64,000 nt of DNA from Nannocystis sp. (GTDB lineage: Bacteria; Myxococcota_A; Polyangia; Nannocystales; Nannocystaceae). The DNA lies in contig NZ_JADJNN010000004.1 in the NCBI RefSeq assembly GCF_016714285.1, positions 1 through 64,000 on the forward strand, written 5' to 3'. A program made the translations under genes and the position numbers. Below, piece by piece: positions 34,602-42,386 of the stretch (position 1 is its first letter; the number at the start of each line of letters is the position of its first letter). The notes below the pieces were generated by a model. The model worked only from the letters and a program-made list of their open reading frames with translations. It made no database searches and was not told the DNA's origin.

Positions 34602-35216
34602 TTGGTCTACATCAGCAAAGTCTACACCCGCTTCGGCGACCACGGCGACACCATGCTCGCCAGCGGTGACACCGTCGGCAAGGACAGCCTACGCGTCGCC
34701 GCCTACGGCGAGGTCGACGAGCTGAACGCCGTGCTCGGCATGCTGCGCGTCGAGGTCGGCCGCGCCACATCCGGCATCGCCGGGGTTGCCGACCCCGCCT
34801 TCCTCGCCGGCCTCGACGCCTCGCTCGCGCGCATCCAGCAGGAGCTCTTCGACCTCGGGGCCGAGCTCGCCGAGCCCGGGGCCGCCACCGGCAAGGCCCG
34901 CCTGTGCGTCGTCGACGACGACGTGACCCGCCTCGAGCACGAGCTCGACGCCCTCAACGAGCCGCTCTCCCCGCTCACCAGCTTCATCCTCCCCGGCGGC
35001 GGCCCGGTCGGCGCCACCGCTCACCTCGCCCGCACCGTCTGTCGCCGGGCCGAGCGACGCGCCGTCACCCTGGCCCGCGCCGAGCCCGTCCGCGGCGAGG
35101 CGCTGCGCTACCTCAACCGCCTCAGCGACCTCCTCTTCGTCATCGCCCGCGCGGCCGCCCAGCGCCTCGGCCACCCCGAGGTCCTGTGGGACACCCAACG
35201 CCGGAGGCCCGCGTGA
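34602..35216 (+). CDS. PduO-type ATP:cob(I)alamin adenosyltransferase
   Basis: 204 aa, TTG start with GGGAG seven bases upstream. It transfers adenosine to cob(I)alamin to make coenzyme B12. VYTRFGDHGDTMLASG is the ATP-binding loop (family TRTGDxGxT). AAYGEVDELNAVLG, IQQELFDLGAELAEP and the C-terminal RTVCRRAERRAVTLARAEPV with YLNRLSDLLFVIARAA are the trimer and active-site motifs. It overlaps the next small gene by GTGA. No B12-dependent enzyme is adjacent. Confidence 0.93.
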   Translation: MVYISKVYTRFGDHGDTMLASGDTVGKDSLRVAAYGEVDELNAVLGMLRVEVGRATSGIAGVADPAFLAGLDASLARIQQELFDLGAELAEPGAATGKARLCVVDDDVTRLEHELDALNEPLSPLTSFILPGGGPVGATAHLARTVCRRAERRAVTLARAEPVRGEALRYLNRLSDLLFVIARAAAQRLGHPEVLWDTQRRRPA

Positions 35217-35431
35217 CCCCGCCGCTCAAAAAATTCCGCTACGAGTTCCCGCTGACCGAGGCCCGCTTCCTCGCCGCCCCCTCCGCCGAGGCCGCGGTCC
35301 GCTACATCCGCCGCAGCTACCCCCACAACGCCCTCGACGTCCTCCCGACCCTGCGGGAGCTCGCGCGCTGGCCCGAGTTCTGGAAGACCGTCGACGACCA
35401 GGGCCTCCAGGTCCCACGCGCGCTCACTTGA
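35213..35431 (+). CDS. small protein of unknown function
   Basis: 72 aa from GTG 35213, overlapping the adenosyltransferase stop by four bases, so probably translated by coupling. Basic start, then PLTEARFLAAPSAEAAVRYIRRSYPHNALDVLPTL reads as one compact helical domain. No family recognised. A dispersed repeat copy lies 20 bases after its stop. Confidence 0.6.
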   Translation: MTPPLKKFRYEFPLTEARFLAAPSAEAAVRYIRRSYPHNALDVLPTLRELARWPEFWKTVDDQGLQVPRALT

Positions 35432-35451
35432 TTCGCGCCGCGTCCTCGCGG

Positions 35452-35473
35452 ACCTGTCCCCACGGACATGTCC
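35452..35473 (+). repeat. dispersed 22-bp repeat, copy 5
   Basis: ACCTGTCC, CCAC, GGACATGTCC, a perfect consensus match in the intergenic DNA between the 72-aa gene and the convergent mqnD. Confidence 0.8.
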
Positions 35474-35487
35474 GTAAGAACAGCCAC

Positions 35488-36330
35488 TCACCACACGGAC
35501 GGACCCGGCGGCAGCAACCCAGCGGCCCGCCCGCGATCGATCAACGCTTCGATCGCCGCCCGCCCCTCTTCGCCCAGCTCGCGCGAGAACTCGTTGACGT
35601 ACAGCGCGATGTGTCGCCGACACACCTCCGCGTCCAACTCCTGCGCGTGCGCCCGCACGTACGCCGCCGACGCCTGCGGGTCGGCCCACGCCGCCGCGAT
35701 CGATCGCCGGATGCCCTCCTCCAGCGCACGCGCCAGCGCCTCGCCGCGCGCTCGCTCCACCGCGATCACCCCGAGCGGCAGCGGCAGCCCCGTCTCCGCC
35801 TCCCACAGGGCCCCGAGGTCGGCCACCTCCACGAGCCCGTGCGCCGCGTAGGTGAAGCGGCTCTCGTGGATGATCAACCCCGCGTCGACGCGCCCCGCCG
35901 CGACCGCCGGGAGGATCGCCTCGAAGCGCAGCTGCACCGTCTCGCGGGGCGGCGGCGCCAGGCTGCGCAGCAGCAGCTGCGCCGTCGTGTAGCGCCCCGG
36001 GATCGCGACCCGAAGACCCGCCAGGCGCCGCAGGGCTGCCCTCGGCTCGGTCGGCAGCAGCCCCGGCCGCGACACCAATAACGGCCCGCAGCCGCGTCCC
36101 AGCGCCGCCCCGGCGCCGATCGCCACGTAGCGCCCGCACGCGTGCGCCAGCGCGTGCACGCTCATCTTGGTCGCCGGCAACGGATCTTCACCGCTGATCG
36201 CCCGCTCGTTGAGCGCCTCGATGTCGGCCAGCCACGGCGCCAGCGCCGGCCCCTCGACCGCGCCGGTGACCAGCGCATGAAACATGAAGGTGTCGTTGGG
36301 ACACGGCGAGAACCCGATCGCCAGGCTCAT
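35488..36330 (-). CDS. mqnD: 1,4-dihydroxy-6-naphthoate synthase
   Basis: 280 aa. MqnD converts cyclic dehypoxanthinyl futalosine to 1,4-dihydroxy-6-naphthoate in the futalosine route to menaquinone. MSLAIGFSPCPNDTFMFHALV is the family N-terminus, with the ligand-binding SPCPNDTF. Later features are KMSVHALAHA, IPGRYTTAQLLL, VDAGLIIHESRFTYA (with the catalytic-site HE) and LPLPLGVIAVER. It is a periplasmic-binding-protein-like fold without signal peptide. It overlaps mqnB by four bases (ATGA). Confidence 0.93.
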   Translation of the reverse strand: MSLAIGFSPCPNDTFMFHALVTGAVEGPALAPWLADIEALNERAISGEDPLPATKMSVHALAHACGRYVAIGAGAALGRGCGPLLVSRPGLLPTEPRAALRRLAGLRVAIPGRYTTAQLLLRSLAPPPRETVQLRFEAILPAVAAGRVDAGLIIHESRFTYAAHGLVEVADLGALWEAETGLPLPLGVIAVERARGEALARALEEGIRRSIAAAWADPQASAAYVRAHAQELDAEVCRRHIALYVNEFSRELGEEGRAAIEALIDRGRAAGLLPPGPSVW

Positions 36331-36977
36331 CCGACCCCCTCCCACGCGTACGCGGCCGCCAGCGCGCGCACCCCCGCGTGCAGCCGATCGACGGCCCCGC
36401 GCAGATCCCAGCCGCCGCGCGCACGCTCGCCGCAGCGGTTGCTGACGCAGCGCAGCTGCACCACCGGCACCCCGAGCTCGCGCCCGACGAGCAGCAGCGC
36501 CGCGCCCTCCATCGTCTCGACCTGCGCCCCGCTGCGCCTGGCCAGCGCGGCCGCCAGCTCGTCGCTCCCCGAGCAGCTGCTCACCGTGGCCCCGCGGACC
36601 ACCGGCACGCCCAGGCGACCCGCCACCGCCGCCGTGCGCACGCGATCCGCCGCGAAGGGGCCGGTGTCCGCGAGCCCGAGCTCGGCCAATCCGCGAAACC
36701 CTCCTGTGACCACGACCCCCTCGTCGGCCAGACCGTCCTCGCCGACCACGCACAGCGCCCCGACCTCGAGCCCCGACCCGGCATAGGCCCCGCACACCCC
36801 GATCACCAGCAGCCACGCGGGCCGACGCGCGAGCAGCAGCCGCGTCGTGTGCATCGCCGCGGCCGCCTTGCCCACGCCGACGATCGCGTCGGCCAGCCCG
36901 CCCGACTCGATCGCCGCGGCGCACACGATGCACGGCCGGTCCTGCACGCCGCCAACGTACGACCCCTGCGGCCGCAT
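36327..36977 (-). CDS. mqnB: futalosine hydrolase
   Basis: 216 aa from ATG 36977; a TTG at 36995 extends the frame by six codons. It is in the PNP/MTA-nucleosidase fold: IVGVGKAAAAMHTTRLL, LVIGVCGAYAGSGLEVGALCVV (phosphate/ribose site), VETMEGAALLLVGRELGVPVVQLRCVSN with the METMEG-like Glu triad and the Asn of the purine site. It removes hypoxanthine from futalosine. It is coupled to mqnD, which supports the assignment over a generic nucleosidase. A TATAAG box (minus strand, 37036-37031) lies 53 bases upstream. Confidence 0.88.
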   Translation of the reverse strand: MRPQGSYVGGVQDRPCIVCAAAIESGGLADAIVGVGKAAAAMHTTRLLLARRPAWLLVIGVCGAYAGSGLEVGALCVVGEDGLADEGVVVTGGFRGLAELGLADTGPFAADRVRTAAVAGRLGVPVVRGATVSSCSGSDELAAALARRSGAQVETMEGAALLLVGRELGVPVVQLRCVSNRCGERARGGWDLRGAVDRLHAGVRALAAAYAWEGVG

Positions 36978-37030
36978 GGCCAGCGCGCGCGGCAATTTCT
37001 TGCACAGGCGAGCAACCGCCCGCGCCCGAA

Positions 37031-37036
37031 CTTATA
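37031..37036 (-). promoter_or_regulatory. extended -10 box TGTATAAG upstream of mqnB
   Basis: Minus-strand GTGTATAAG, the closest match to a canonical -10 in this gap, 53 bases before the mqnB ATG at 36977. Confidence 0.45.
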
Positions 37037-37264
37037 CACCCGATCAACAAGCCCCACCTCGCGCCCACAGACCCGCTCGCGCCCTCGATCTGTCCCTTGG
37101 GCCAGATCCGTCACAGACCGCGAAAACTCGTGCACAGCAGGCCCTCGCACGCGCTCCGCCGCAAAACCCGGCTTGTGCTGCGGCTGCCGGCTGGGCTACA
37201 GAGGGTCGCCAGCCATACGCTGGTCGTCGGCCGCAGCGCCGCGGAATCTCGAGAGCGATCGACC

Positions 37265-37942
37265 ATGAATCACCGCAACACCGCCGCATTCTTCCGCGTC
37301 GAGGGCATCCTGCTCAGCCGCGGAGTGCTGGCCGCGTCGGCGTACATCGCCGGGAACGCCAAGAAGTTCGGCGAGCGTGCGCTCCGCCTCGGCCTGGTCG
37401 CCCTCGCCGCGCCGGTCCACGCCGTGCTCGGTCAGACCGACCGCGCGCTCGCCCACCGCCTGGTCCACCTCGCCTTCCGCGGCATGAGCGAGGACCGCGT
37501 CGCCGTGCTCGCCGACGAGTACGCCGAGGACATCCTGAAGGGCAAGCTGCTCGATCAGGGCGTCGAGCTGATGAAGCGCGCCCAGGGCGAGGGTCGCCGC
37601 GTGGTCCTGCTGTCCGACGGCATCGCCTCGATCATGCAGCCCTTCGCCCGCCACCTCCGCCACTTCGACGACCTCGTGTGCAACCACCTCGAGTTCCGCG
37701 ACGGCGAGGCCACCGGCCGCCTGCAGGAGCCCGTGATCGGCGGCGCCTCGGGCGGCCGCTGGCTGCAGCACTACGCCGCCGAGCACGCCATCGACCTCGC
37801 GCACAGCAGCGCCTACGGCTCGCACGGCCCGGACATGCTGCTGCTCTCCGCCGTCGGCAAGCCCTGCGCCGTCAACCCCGACTTCGTGCTGCGTCGCAGC
37901 GCCCGCGACGCGGACTGGCCGATCATCGAGTATCGCGACTAA
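37265..37942 (+). CDS. HAD-like protein with missing catalytic aspartates (probable pseudo-phosphatase)
   Basis: 225 aa. The fold is that of SerB-like HAD phosphatases: AAFFRVEGILLSRG (8-20) occupies motif I, VVLLSDGIASIMQPFARHL motif II, and AYGSHGPDMLLLSAVGKP (183-200) motif IV, followed by CAVNPDFVLRRSARDADWPI, exactly the HAD-IB ending. But the nucleophile and acid aspartates of DxDGT are R11 and E13 with I15 for Thr, and GDSxxD has become GSHGPD. It therefore should not hydrolyse phosphate. It is the first gene of the lipid operon, ending 22 bases before the next start. It may have a binding or scaffold role. Confidence 0.82.
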   Translation: MNHRNTAAFFRVEGILLSRGVLAASAYIAGNAKKFGERALRLGLVALAAPVHAVLGQTDRALAHRLVHLAFRGMSEDRVAVLADEYAEDILKGKLLDQGVELMKRAQGEGRRVVLLSDGIASIMQPFARHLRHFDDLVCNHLEFRDGEATGRLQEPVIGGASGGRWLQHYAAEHAIDLAHSSAYGSHGPDMLLLSAVGKPCAVNPDFVLRRSARDADWPIIEYRD

Positions 37943-37964
37943 CCGCGCCACCAGAGGAGCGACC

Positions 37965-39723
37965 ATGCCAACCTCCAGTCAGGCCTCCCAGTCAGGCCAT
38001 CTCGATCCAGGACACCTTCGCCGGCCGTCACGTCCTGCTCACCGGCGCGTCCGGCTTCCTCGGCAAGGTCTGGCTGGCGATGGTGCTCCACCGCGTCCCC
38101 AGCGTCGGCAAGATCTACGTGCTCCTGCGCCCCAAGGCCCAGCGCAGCGCCCTCGACCGCTTCGAGCGCATGGTCGCCACCTCGCCCGCCTTCAAGCCGC
38201 TGCACGAGCTGCACGGCGCCGGCATGGGCGAGTTCATCGCTTCCCGCGTCGAGGTCGTCGAGGGCGACGTGACCACGCCCGGCTTCGACATTCGCGACGC
38301 CGAGCTCGCCGCCCGCCTCCACCGCGACCTCGACCTCATCCTCAACTGCGCCGGCCTCGTCGACTTCGACCCCGACCTGCGCGAGGCCATGAGCACCAAC
38401 GTCGACGGGGCCCGCCACGCCGCCGAGTTCACGCTCCGCTGCGCCCGCGCTCGCCTCCTCCACGTCTCGACCTGCTACGTCACCGGCCTGCGCCAGGGCG
38501 TCGTACCCGAGGCGGTCGACCCGGCCTTCTCGCCCTGCGGCGAGCCCTTCGACGTCACCCGCGAATACGCCGAGATCACCACCGCCAGCGAGCAGATCAT
38601 CGCCGCCCACGAGTCGCCCGACGCCGAGGCCGCCGCGCTCGCCGAGACCCTCAAGCAGATGCGCGCCAAGGGTCAGGACGAGGGCAACGCGATGCTCCTG
38701 CGCAACCTCCTGCGCCGGGTCAAGCGCCAGCGCCTCAAGGACGAGCTCATCGCCGAGGGCCAGCGCCGGGCCAAACGCTGGCAGTGGCACAACATCTACA
38801 CGTACAGCAAGGCGATGGCCGAGGCGATCATCGCCAGCAGCCTCCCCGCCGATCGCTTCACGATGTTTCGCCCGGCGATCGTCGAGAGCGCGCTCGAGTA
38901 TCCGTTCCCGGGTTGGAACCAGGGCTTCAACACCTGCACCCCGCTCATCTACCTGCTCGGCGGCTGGTTTCGCCACTTGCCCGCCCGCATCGGCAACCCC
39001 TTCGACGTCATCCCCGTCGACTACGTCTGCCGCGGCCTCGTCGTCGCCGCCGCCTCGCTGCTGCTCGGCCGCCACGCGCCGGTCTACCAGTGCGGCAGCA
39101 GCGACCGCAACCTCCTCACCATCGACCGCGCCATCGAGCTGACCGCCCTCGCCCACCGCAAGCACCTGCGCAACCACGGCGACACCGCGCTCGAGCGGGT
39201 CGTCCTGTCCCGCTGGGACGCGATCACCACCGACATCGACCACCTGCTCTCCGTCCCCAACATCCGCAGCGCCGCCGAGGGTCTGCGCGACTGGCTGCGC
39301 GAGTCCAAGTTCCCGAAGTTCCTGCGCGACACCACCGACGAGTGGGCCGACAAGACCGACGACGCCCTCGACACCGTCGACACCATCGACAAGATGGTCG
39401 ACCTCTACCAGCCCTTCGTCCACGACAACCACTACGTCTTCGTCTCGCAGGCCCTGTTCGCCGCCCCGCTCGTCGAGCCCGAGTTCGACTGCGACCCCCG
39501 CAACATCCGCTGGCGCGACTACTGGCTCGACATCCACGTCCCCGGCCTGCGCAAGTGGTGCTTCCCGCTGTTCGAGAACAAGACCCCGCCCGGCTACACC
39601 CCGCGCCACCCCTTCAAGCTCCCGCGCCCACCAGCCCCCGCCGCCGCGCCGACGACCCCGTCGCCCCGCAGCCTCCACCCCGACATCGGCCGCCCCGCCG
39701 CCGCCCAGCACGCAGAGGTCTAA
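37965..39723 (+). CDS. thioester/fatty-acyl reductase-like NAD_binding_4 protein (apparent frameshift after the start)
   Basis: About 580 aa when corrected. ATG 37965 has an excellent AGAGGAG site, but the frame breaks after about ten codons because of a near-tandem 13-bp duplication at 37986-37998; from 37999 the frame is clean for 574 codons. Domain: DTFAGRHVLLTGASGFLGKVW (TGxxGxxG), YVLLRPKAQRSALDRFERM, VEGDVTTPGF, ILNCAGLVDF, LLHVSTCYVTG, IYTYSKAMAEA (YxxxK) and FRPAIVESALEYP, the male-sterility/fatty-acyl reductase pattern, plus a C-terminal helical region. The family reduces fatty acyl thioesters to aldehydes or alcohols with NADPH. Second gene of the operon; next gene starts three bases later. 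Confidence 0.83.
37974..37998 (+). repeat. 12+13-bp near-tandem duplication that breaks the reductase frame
   Basis: TCCAGTCAGGCC (37974-37985) is followed at once by TCCCAGTCAGGCC (37986-37998). Removing the second unit, or its extra C, restores an open frame from the ATG through the conserved Rossmann fold. Confidence 0.85.
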
Positions 39724-39726
39724 CGC

Positions 39727-40869
39727 ATGGCCATCTTCCTCACCGGCGCCACCGGCTACATCGGCTCCTACGTCGCCGCCGGCCTGCTCGAGCGCCACAA
39801 CGACCGCCTCGCCCTCCTGGTCCGCGCCAAGAACCCGGCCGAGGCCGAGGAGCGGCTGTGGAAGTCGATGCAGCTGCACATGGGCTTCGAGCGCTTCATC
39901 GAGCTCGTCCGCACCCGCTGCGACCTCTACCTCGGCGACCTCACCTTCCCCGGCCTCGGCCTCGCCCCCGCCGCCCGCGACGCCCTGGTCCGCAGCATGG
40001 ACAGCGTCCTCCACGTCGCCGCCTCGCTCAACCGCAAGTCCTCCAAGGCCTGCTTCAACGTCAACCTGCGCGGCACCCTCAGCGTCATCAAGCTCGCCCG
40101 CGACGCCCAGGACCACCACGGCCTGCGCCGCTTCACCGACATCTCCACGGTCGCCGTCTGCGGCGAGCGCCAGGACGCCGTGGTCACGGAGGACGACATC
40201 GTCGACTGGGAGCGCAGCGACTACGACCCCTACGCCCGCACCAAGAAGTTCTGCGAGCACATGCTGCACGAGCTCCTGCCCGACGTCCCCGGCGTGGTCC
40301 TGCGCCCGAGCATCGTCCTCGGCGACAGCCGCTTCCCCGAGACCACCCAGTTCGACATGGTCCGCGCCTTCGTCATGCTCGCGCAGCTGCCGGTGCTGCC
40401 GTTCAACCCGGAGTGGCGCCTCGACATCGTCCCCGCCGACTACGTCAGCAAAGCCATCGTCCAGATCCACCAGGCCGAGCGCCCGCGCCACTCGAGTTAC
40501 AACCTGTCCTCCGGGACATCCTCCCTCACGTACCGCCAGATCGTCGACGCCCTCGAGGCCGGCGGCGGCACCCCGCGCCACCGCTTCGCCCCCTGGCTGA
40601 ACCGGGCCTTCACCCGCACCGTCGACGCCGCCAGCAACACCCCCCGCAACTGGGGCCTCAGCCTGCCCGCCTCGCTGCTCAAGGTCTTCCTGCCCTACCT
40701 CAACTTCAACACCGTCTTCGACAACCGCCGCGTCGTCGAGGAGCTCGGCGAGGCCCCCCGCCCCTTCAACGAGTACGCCACCGGCCTCCTCCACTTCGCC
40801 CGCGACGGCAAGTTCACCTACCCCTATCTGCCCTGGCCCGGCGGCGCCCAGGTCCGGCAGGTCGCCTGA
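39727..40869 (+). CDS. second NAD_binding_4 reductase-like protein
   Basis: 380 aa, shorter and distinct from the upstream paralogue. MAIFLTGATGYIGSYVAAGLLER (TGxxGxxG), LLVRAKNPAEAEERLW, LYLGDLTFPGLGL, VLHVAASLNRKSS, RFTDISTVAVCG and DPYARTKKFCEHML (YxxxK) identify it as the thioester-reductase type of extended SDR. VVLRPSIVLGDS and LDIVPADYVSKAIVQI complete the pattern. It likely reduces a carrier- or CoA-bound acyl chain. Its start is three bases after the previous stop, its stop two bases before the next start. It carries copy 6 of the dispersed repeat. Confidence 0.85.
   Translation: MAIFLTGATGYIGSYVAAGLLERHNDRLALLVRAKNPAEAEERLWKSMQLHMGFERFIELVRTRCDLYLGDLTFPGLGLAPAARDALVRSMDSVLHVAASLNRKSSKACFNVNLRGTLSVIKLARDAQDHHGLRRFTDISTVAVCGERQDAVVTEDDIVDWERSDYDPYARTKKFCEHMLHELLPDVPGVVLRPSIVLGDSRFPETTQFDMVRAFVMLAQLPVLPFNPEWRLDIVPADYVSKAIVQIHQAERPRHSSYNLSSGTSSLTYRQIVDALEAGGGTPRHRFAPWLNRAFTRTVDAASNTPRNWGLSLPASLLKVFLPYLNFNTVFDNRRVVEELGEAPRPFNEYATGLLHFARDGKFTYPYLPWPGGAQVRQVA
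40502..40523 (+). repeat. dispersed 22-bp repeat, copy 6 (partial)
   Basis: ACCTGTCC, TCCG, then GGACATCCTC instead of GGACATGTCC. Inside the second reductase gene, encoding NLSSGTSS. Confidence 0.5.
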
Positions 40870-40871
40870 CC

Positions 40872-42386
40872 ATGTCCAGCAAGCCCGTCATCGCCGAAAA
40901 ATCCCCCGCCAAGCCCAAGCCCGGGGCCCCCAAGCAGCGCAGCCTGTGGCAGCGCCTCAAGGACGCCGTCGACCCCGACTACGCGCTCCAGCTCAGCATG
41001 GCCGCGATGATCGAGGCCGCCGCCGTCAAGCACGTCCTCGGCCTCGACCAGGAGCGCTGGGCCCCCGGCAAGCCGCTCAAGCTGCTGCTCGCCGGCTACG
41101 TCGGCACCCGCAACACCGGCGCCGATGTCCGCGTCGAGGAGATGATCCGCCAGATCCGCCACGTCGTCGGCGACGACCAGCTCGAGATGGCGATCATGAC
41201 CTCCGAGGAGAAGCTCTCCGCCGGCTACTTCCGCACCGTCGAACAGCTCCTCTTCCCCCAGCTCTTCCCCAAGTTCCTCTACGAGAACTGCCCCCGCTAC
41301 CACGGCGTCGTCGCCTGCGAGGGCTCGATGTTCAAGTCGAAGTTCGCCAGCGCCCTGTCGACCATGATGGCCGGCGCGATGGGCATGGCGATCGCCGAGC
41401 GCAAGCTGAGCGTCGGCTACGGCGCCGAGGCCGGCGCCATGACCCCCACGCTCAAGGAGTTCGTCCGCGACGTGTGCAAGGGCTCGCTCGTGCTGTGCCG
41501 CAATGAACCCTCCCGCGCGGTCCTCCACGAGCTCGGCATCCGCACCACCTCCGGCGCCGACACGGCCTGGACCTTCGAGCCCGCCCCCCTCTCCCGCGGC
41601 GCCCAGCTCCTGCGCGAGGCCGGCTGGGACGGCCGCAAGCCCGTGCTCGTCGTCTGCCCGATCAACCCGTTCTGGTGGCCGGTCAAGCCCGATCTGCTCA
41701 AGGCCGCCGCCCACACCCTCGGCGGCCAGTACAAGCACGAGCACTACCGTTCGATCTACTTCCACCACCACAGCGACAAGGCCAGCCGCCAGTACGACAC
41801 CTACCTGCAGGCCCTCGCCGACGGCGTCAACGCCTTCGCCCAGGAGCAGGACATCTTCACCATCCTGGTCGGCATGGAGCAGCTCGACCGCCACGCCTGC
41901 GAAGATCTGAACCCCCGCCTCGACCACCGGGCCGCCCTCTTCATCAGCGACACCTTCGACATGTACGAGCTCGTCAGCGTGCTGCGTAACTGCAACATGA
42001 TGATCAGCTCGCGCTTCCACGCCATCGTCACCTCGATGCCCGGCCTGGTCCCCTCCGCCGGCGTCACCATGGACGAGCGCATCCGCAACCTCATGACCGA
42101 CCGCGGCCACCCGGACATGTTCTTCGAGGTCGAGGAGGACGGCCTCGGCGAGAAACTGCTCCACACCCTGCGCCGCCTCCACCGCGACGCCGAGTCCATC
42201 AGCAGCCAGATCGGCAAGGCCGTCCCCACCCAGCTGCGCCTCATGGGCCAGATGGGCATCGACTTCATGGACGAGGTCGTCCGCGTCTACCCCGAGTTCC
42301 CCCGCCGCGAGCTCCCGCGCACCTGGGAGGCCCACCTGCCGCCCCTGCCGCCCGCCGTGCAGCGCCTCCTGGAGACCCACGGATGA
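40872..42386 (+). CDS. polysaccharide pyruvyltransferase-family protein
   Basis: 504 aa. A basic 35-residue N-terminus leads to the family's GT-B-like core: LKLLLAGYVGTRNTGADVRVEEM corresponds to the GYxGxxNxGD opening, VGYGAEAGAM and VLCRNEPSRAVLHELGI to the middle, GADTAW to the domain hinge, and ISSRFHAIVTSMPGLVPSAG to the SxRxH-A motif of pyruvyltransferases. Such enzymes add pyruvate from PEP as a ketal to a sugar. Finding one between acyl reductases and acyl ligases suggests a glycolipid or pyruvylated lipid, or a diverged transferase. Two bases after the previous stop, four-base overlap with the next gene. Confidence 0.8.
   Translation: MSSKPVIAEKSPAKPKPGAPKQRSLWQRLKDAVDPDYALQLSMAAMIEAAAVKHVLGLDQERWAPGKPLKLLLAGYVGTRNTGADVRVEEMIRQIRHVVGDDQLEMAIMTSEEKLSAGYFRTVEQLLFPQLFPKFLYENCPRYHGVVACEGSMFKSKFASALSTMMAGAMGMAIAERKLSVGYGAEAGAMTPTLKEFVRDVCKGSLVLCRNEPSRAVLHELGIRTTSGADTAWTFEPAPLSRGAQLLREAGWDGRKPVLVVCPINPFWWPVKPDLLKAAAHTLGGQYKHEHYRSIYFHHHSDKASRQYDTYLQALADGVNAFAQEQDIFTILVGMEQLDRHACEDLNPRLDHRAALFISDTFDMYELVSVLRNCNMMISSRFHAIVTSMPGLVPSAGVTMDERIRNLMTDRGHPDMFFEVEEDGLGEKLLHTLRRLHRDAESISSQIGKAVPTQLRLMGQMGIDFMDEVVRVYPEFPRRELPRTWEAHLPPLPPAVQRLLETHG

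Noticed and set aside
37939..40794. A 951-codon open frame antisense to the acyl reductases, and other very long frames (for example 47769-53216 on plus)
   Set aside because: In DNA with nearly all G/C third positions, stop codons are rare in the antisense and shifted frames. The translations are Ala/Arg/Gly/Glu-rich with no family motifs, while the sense frames carry complete known proteins.
42110..42125. CCGGACATGTTC in the pyruvyltransferase-family gene as a seventh copy of the dispersed repeat
   Set aside because: It matches only GGACATGT; the left half and the N4 spacing are missing.
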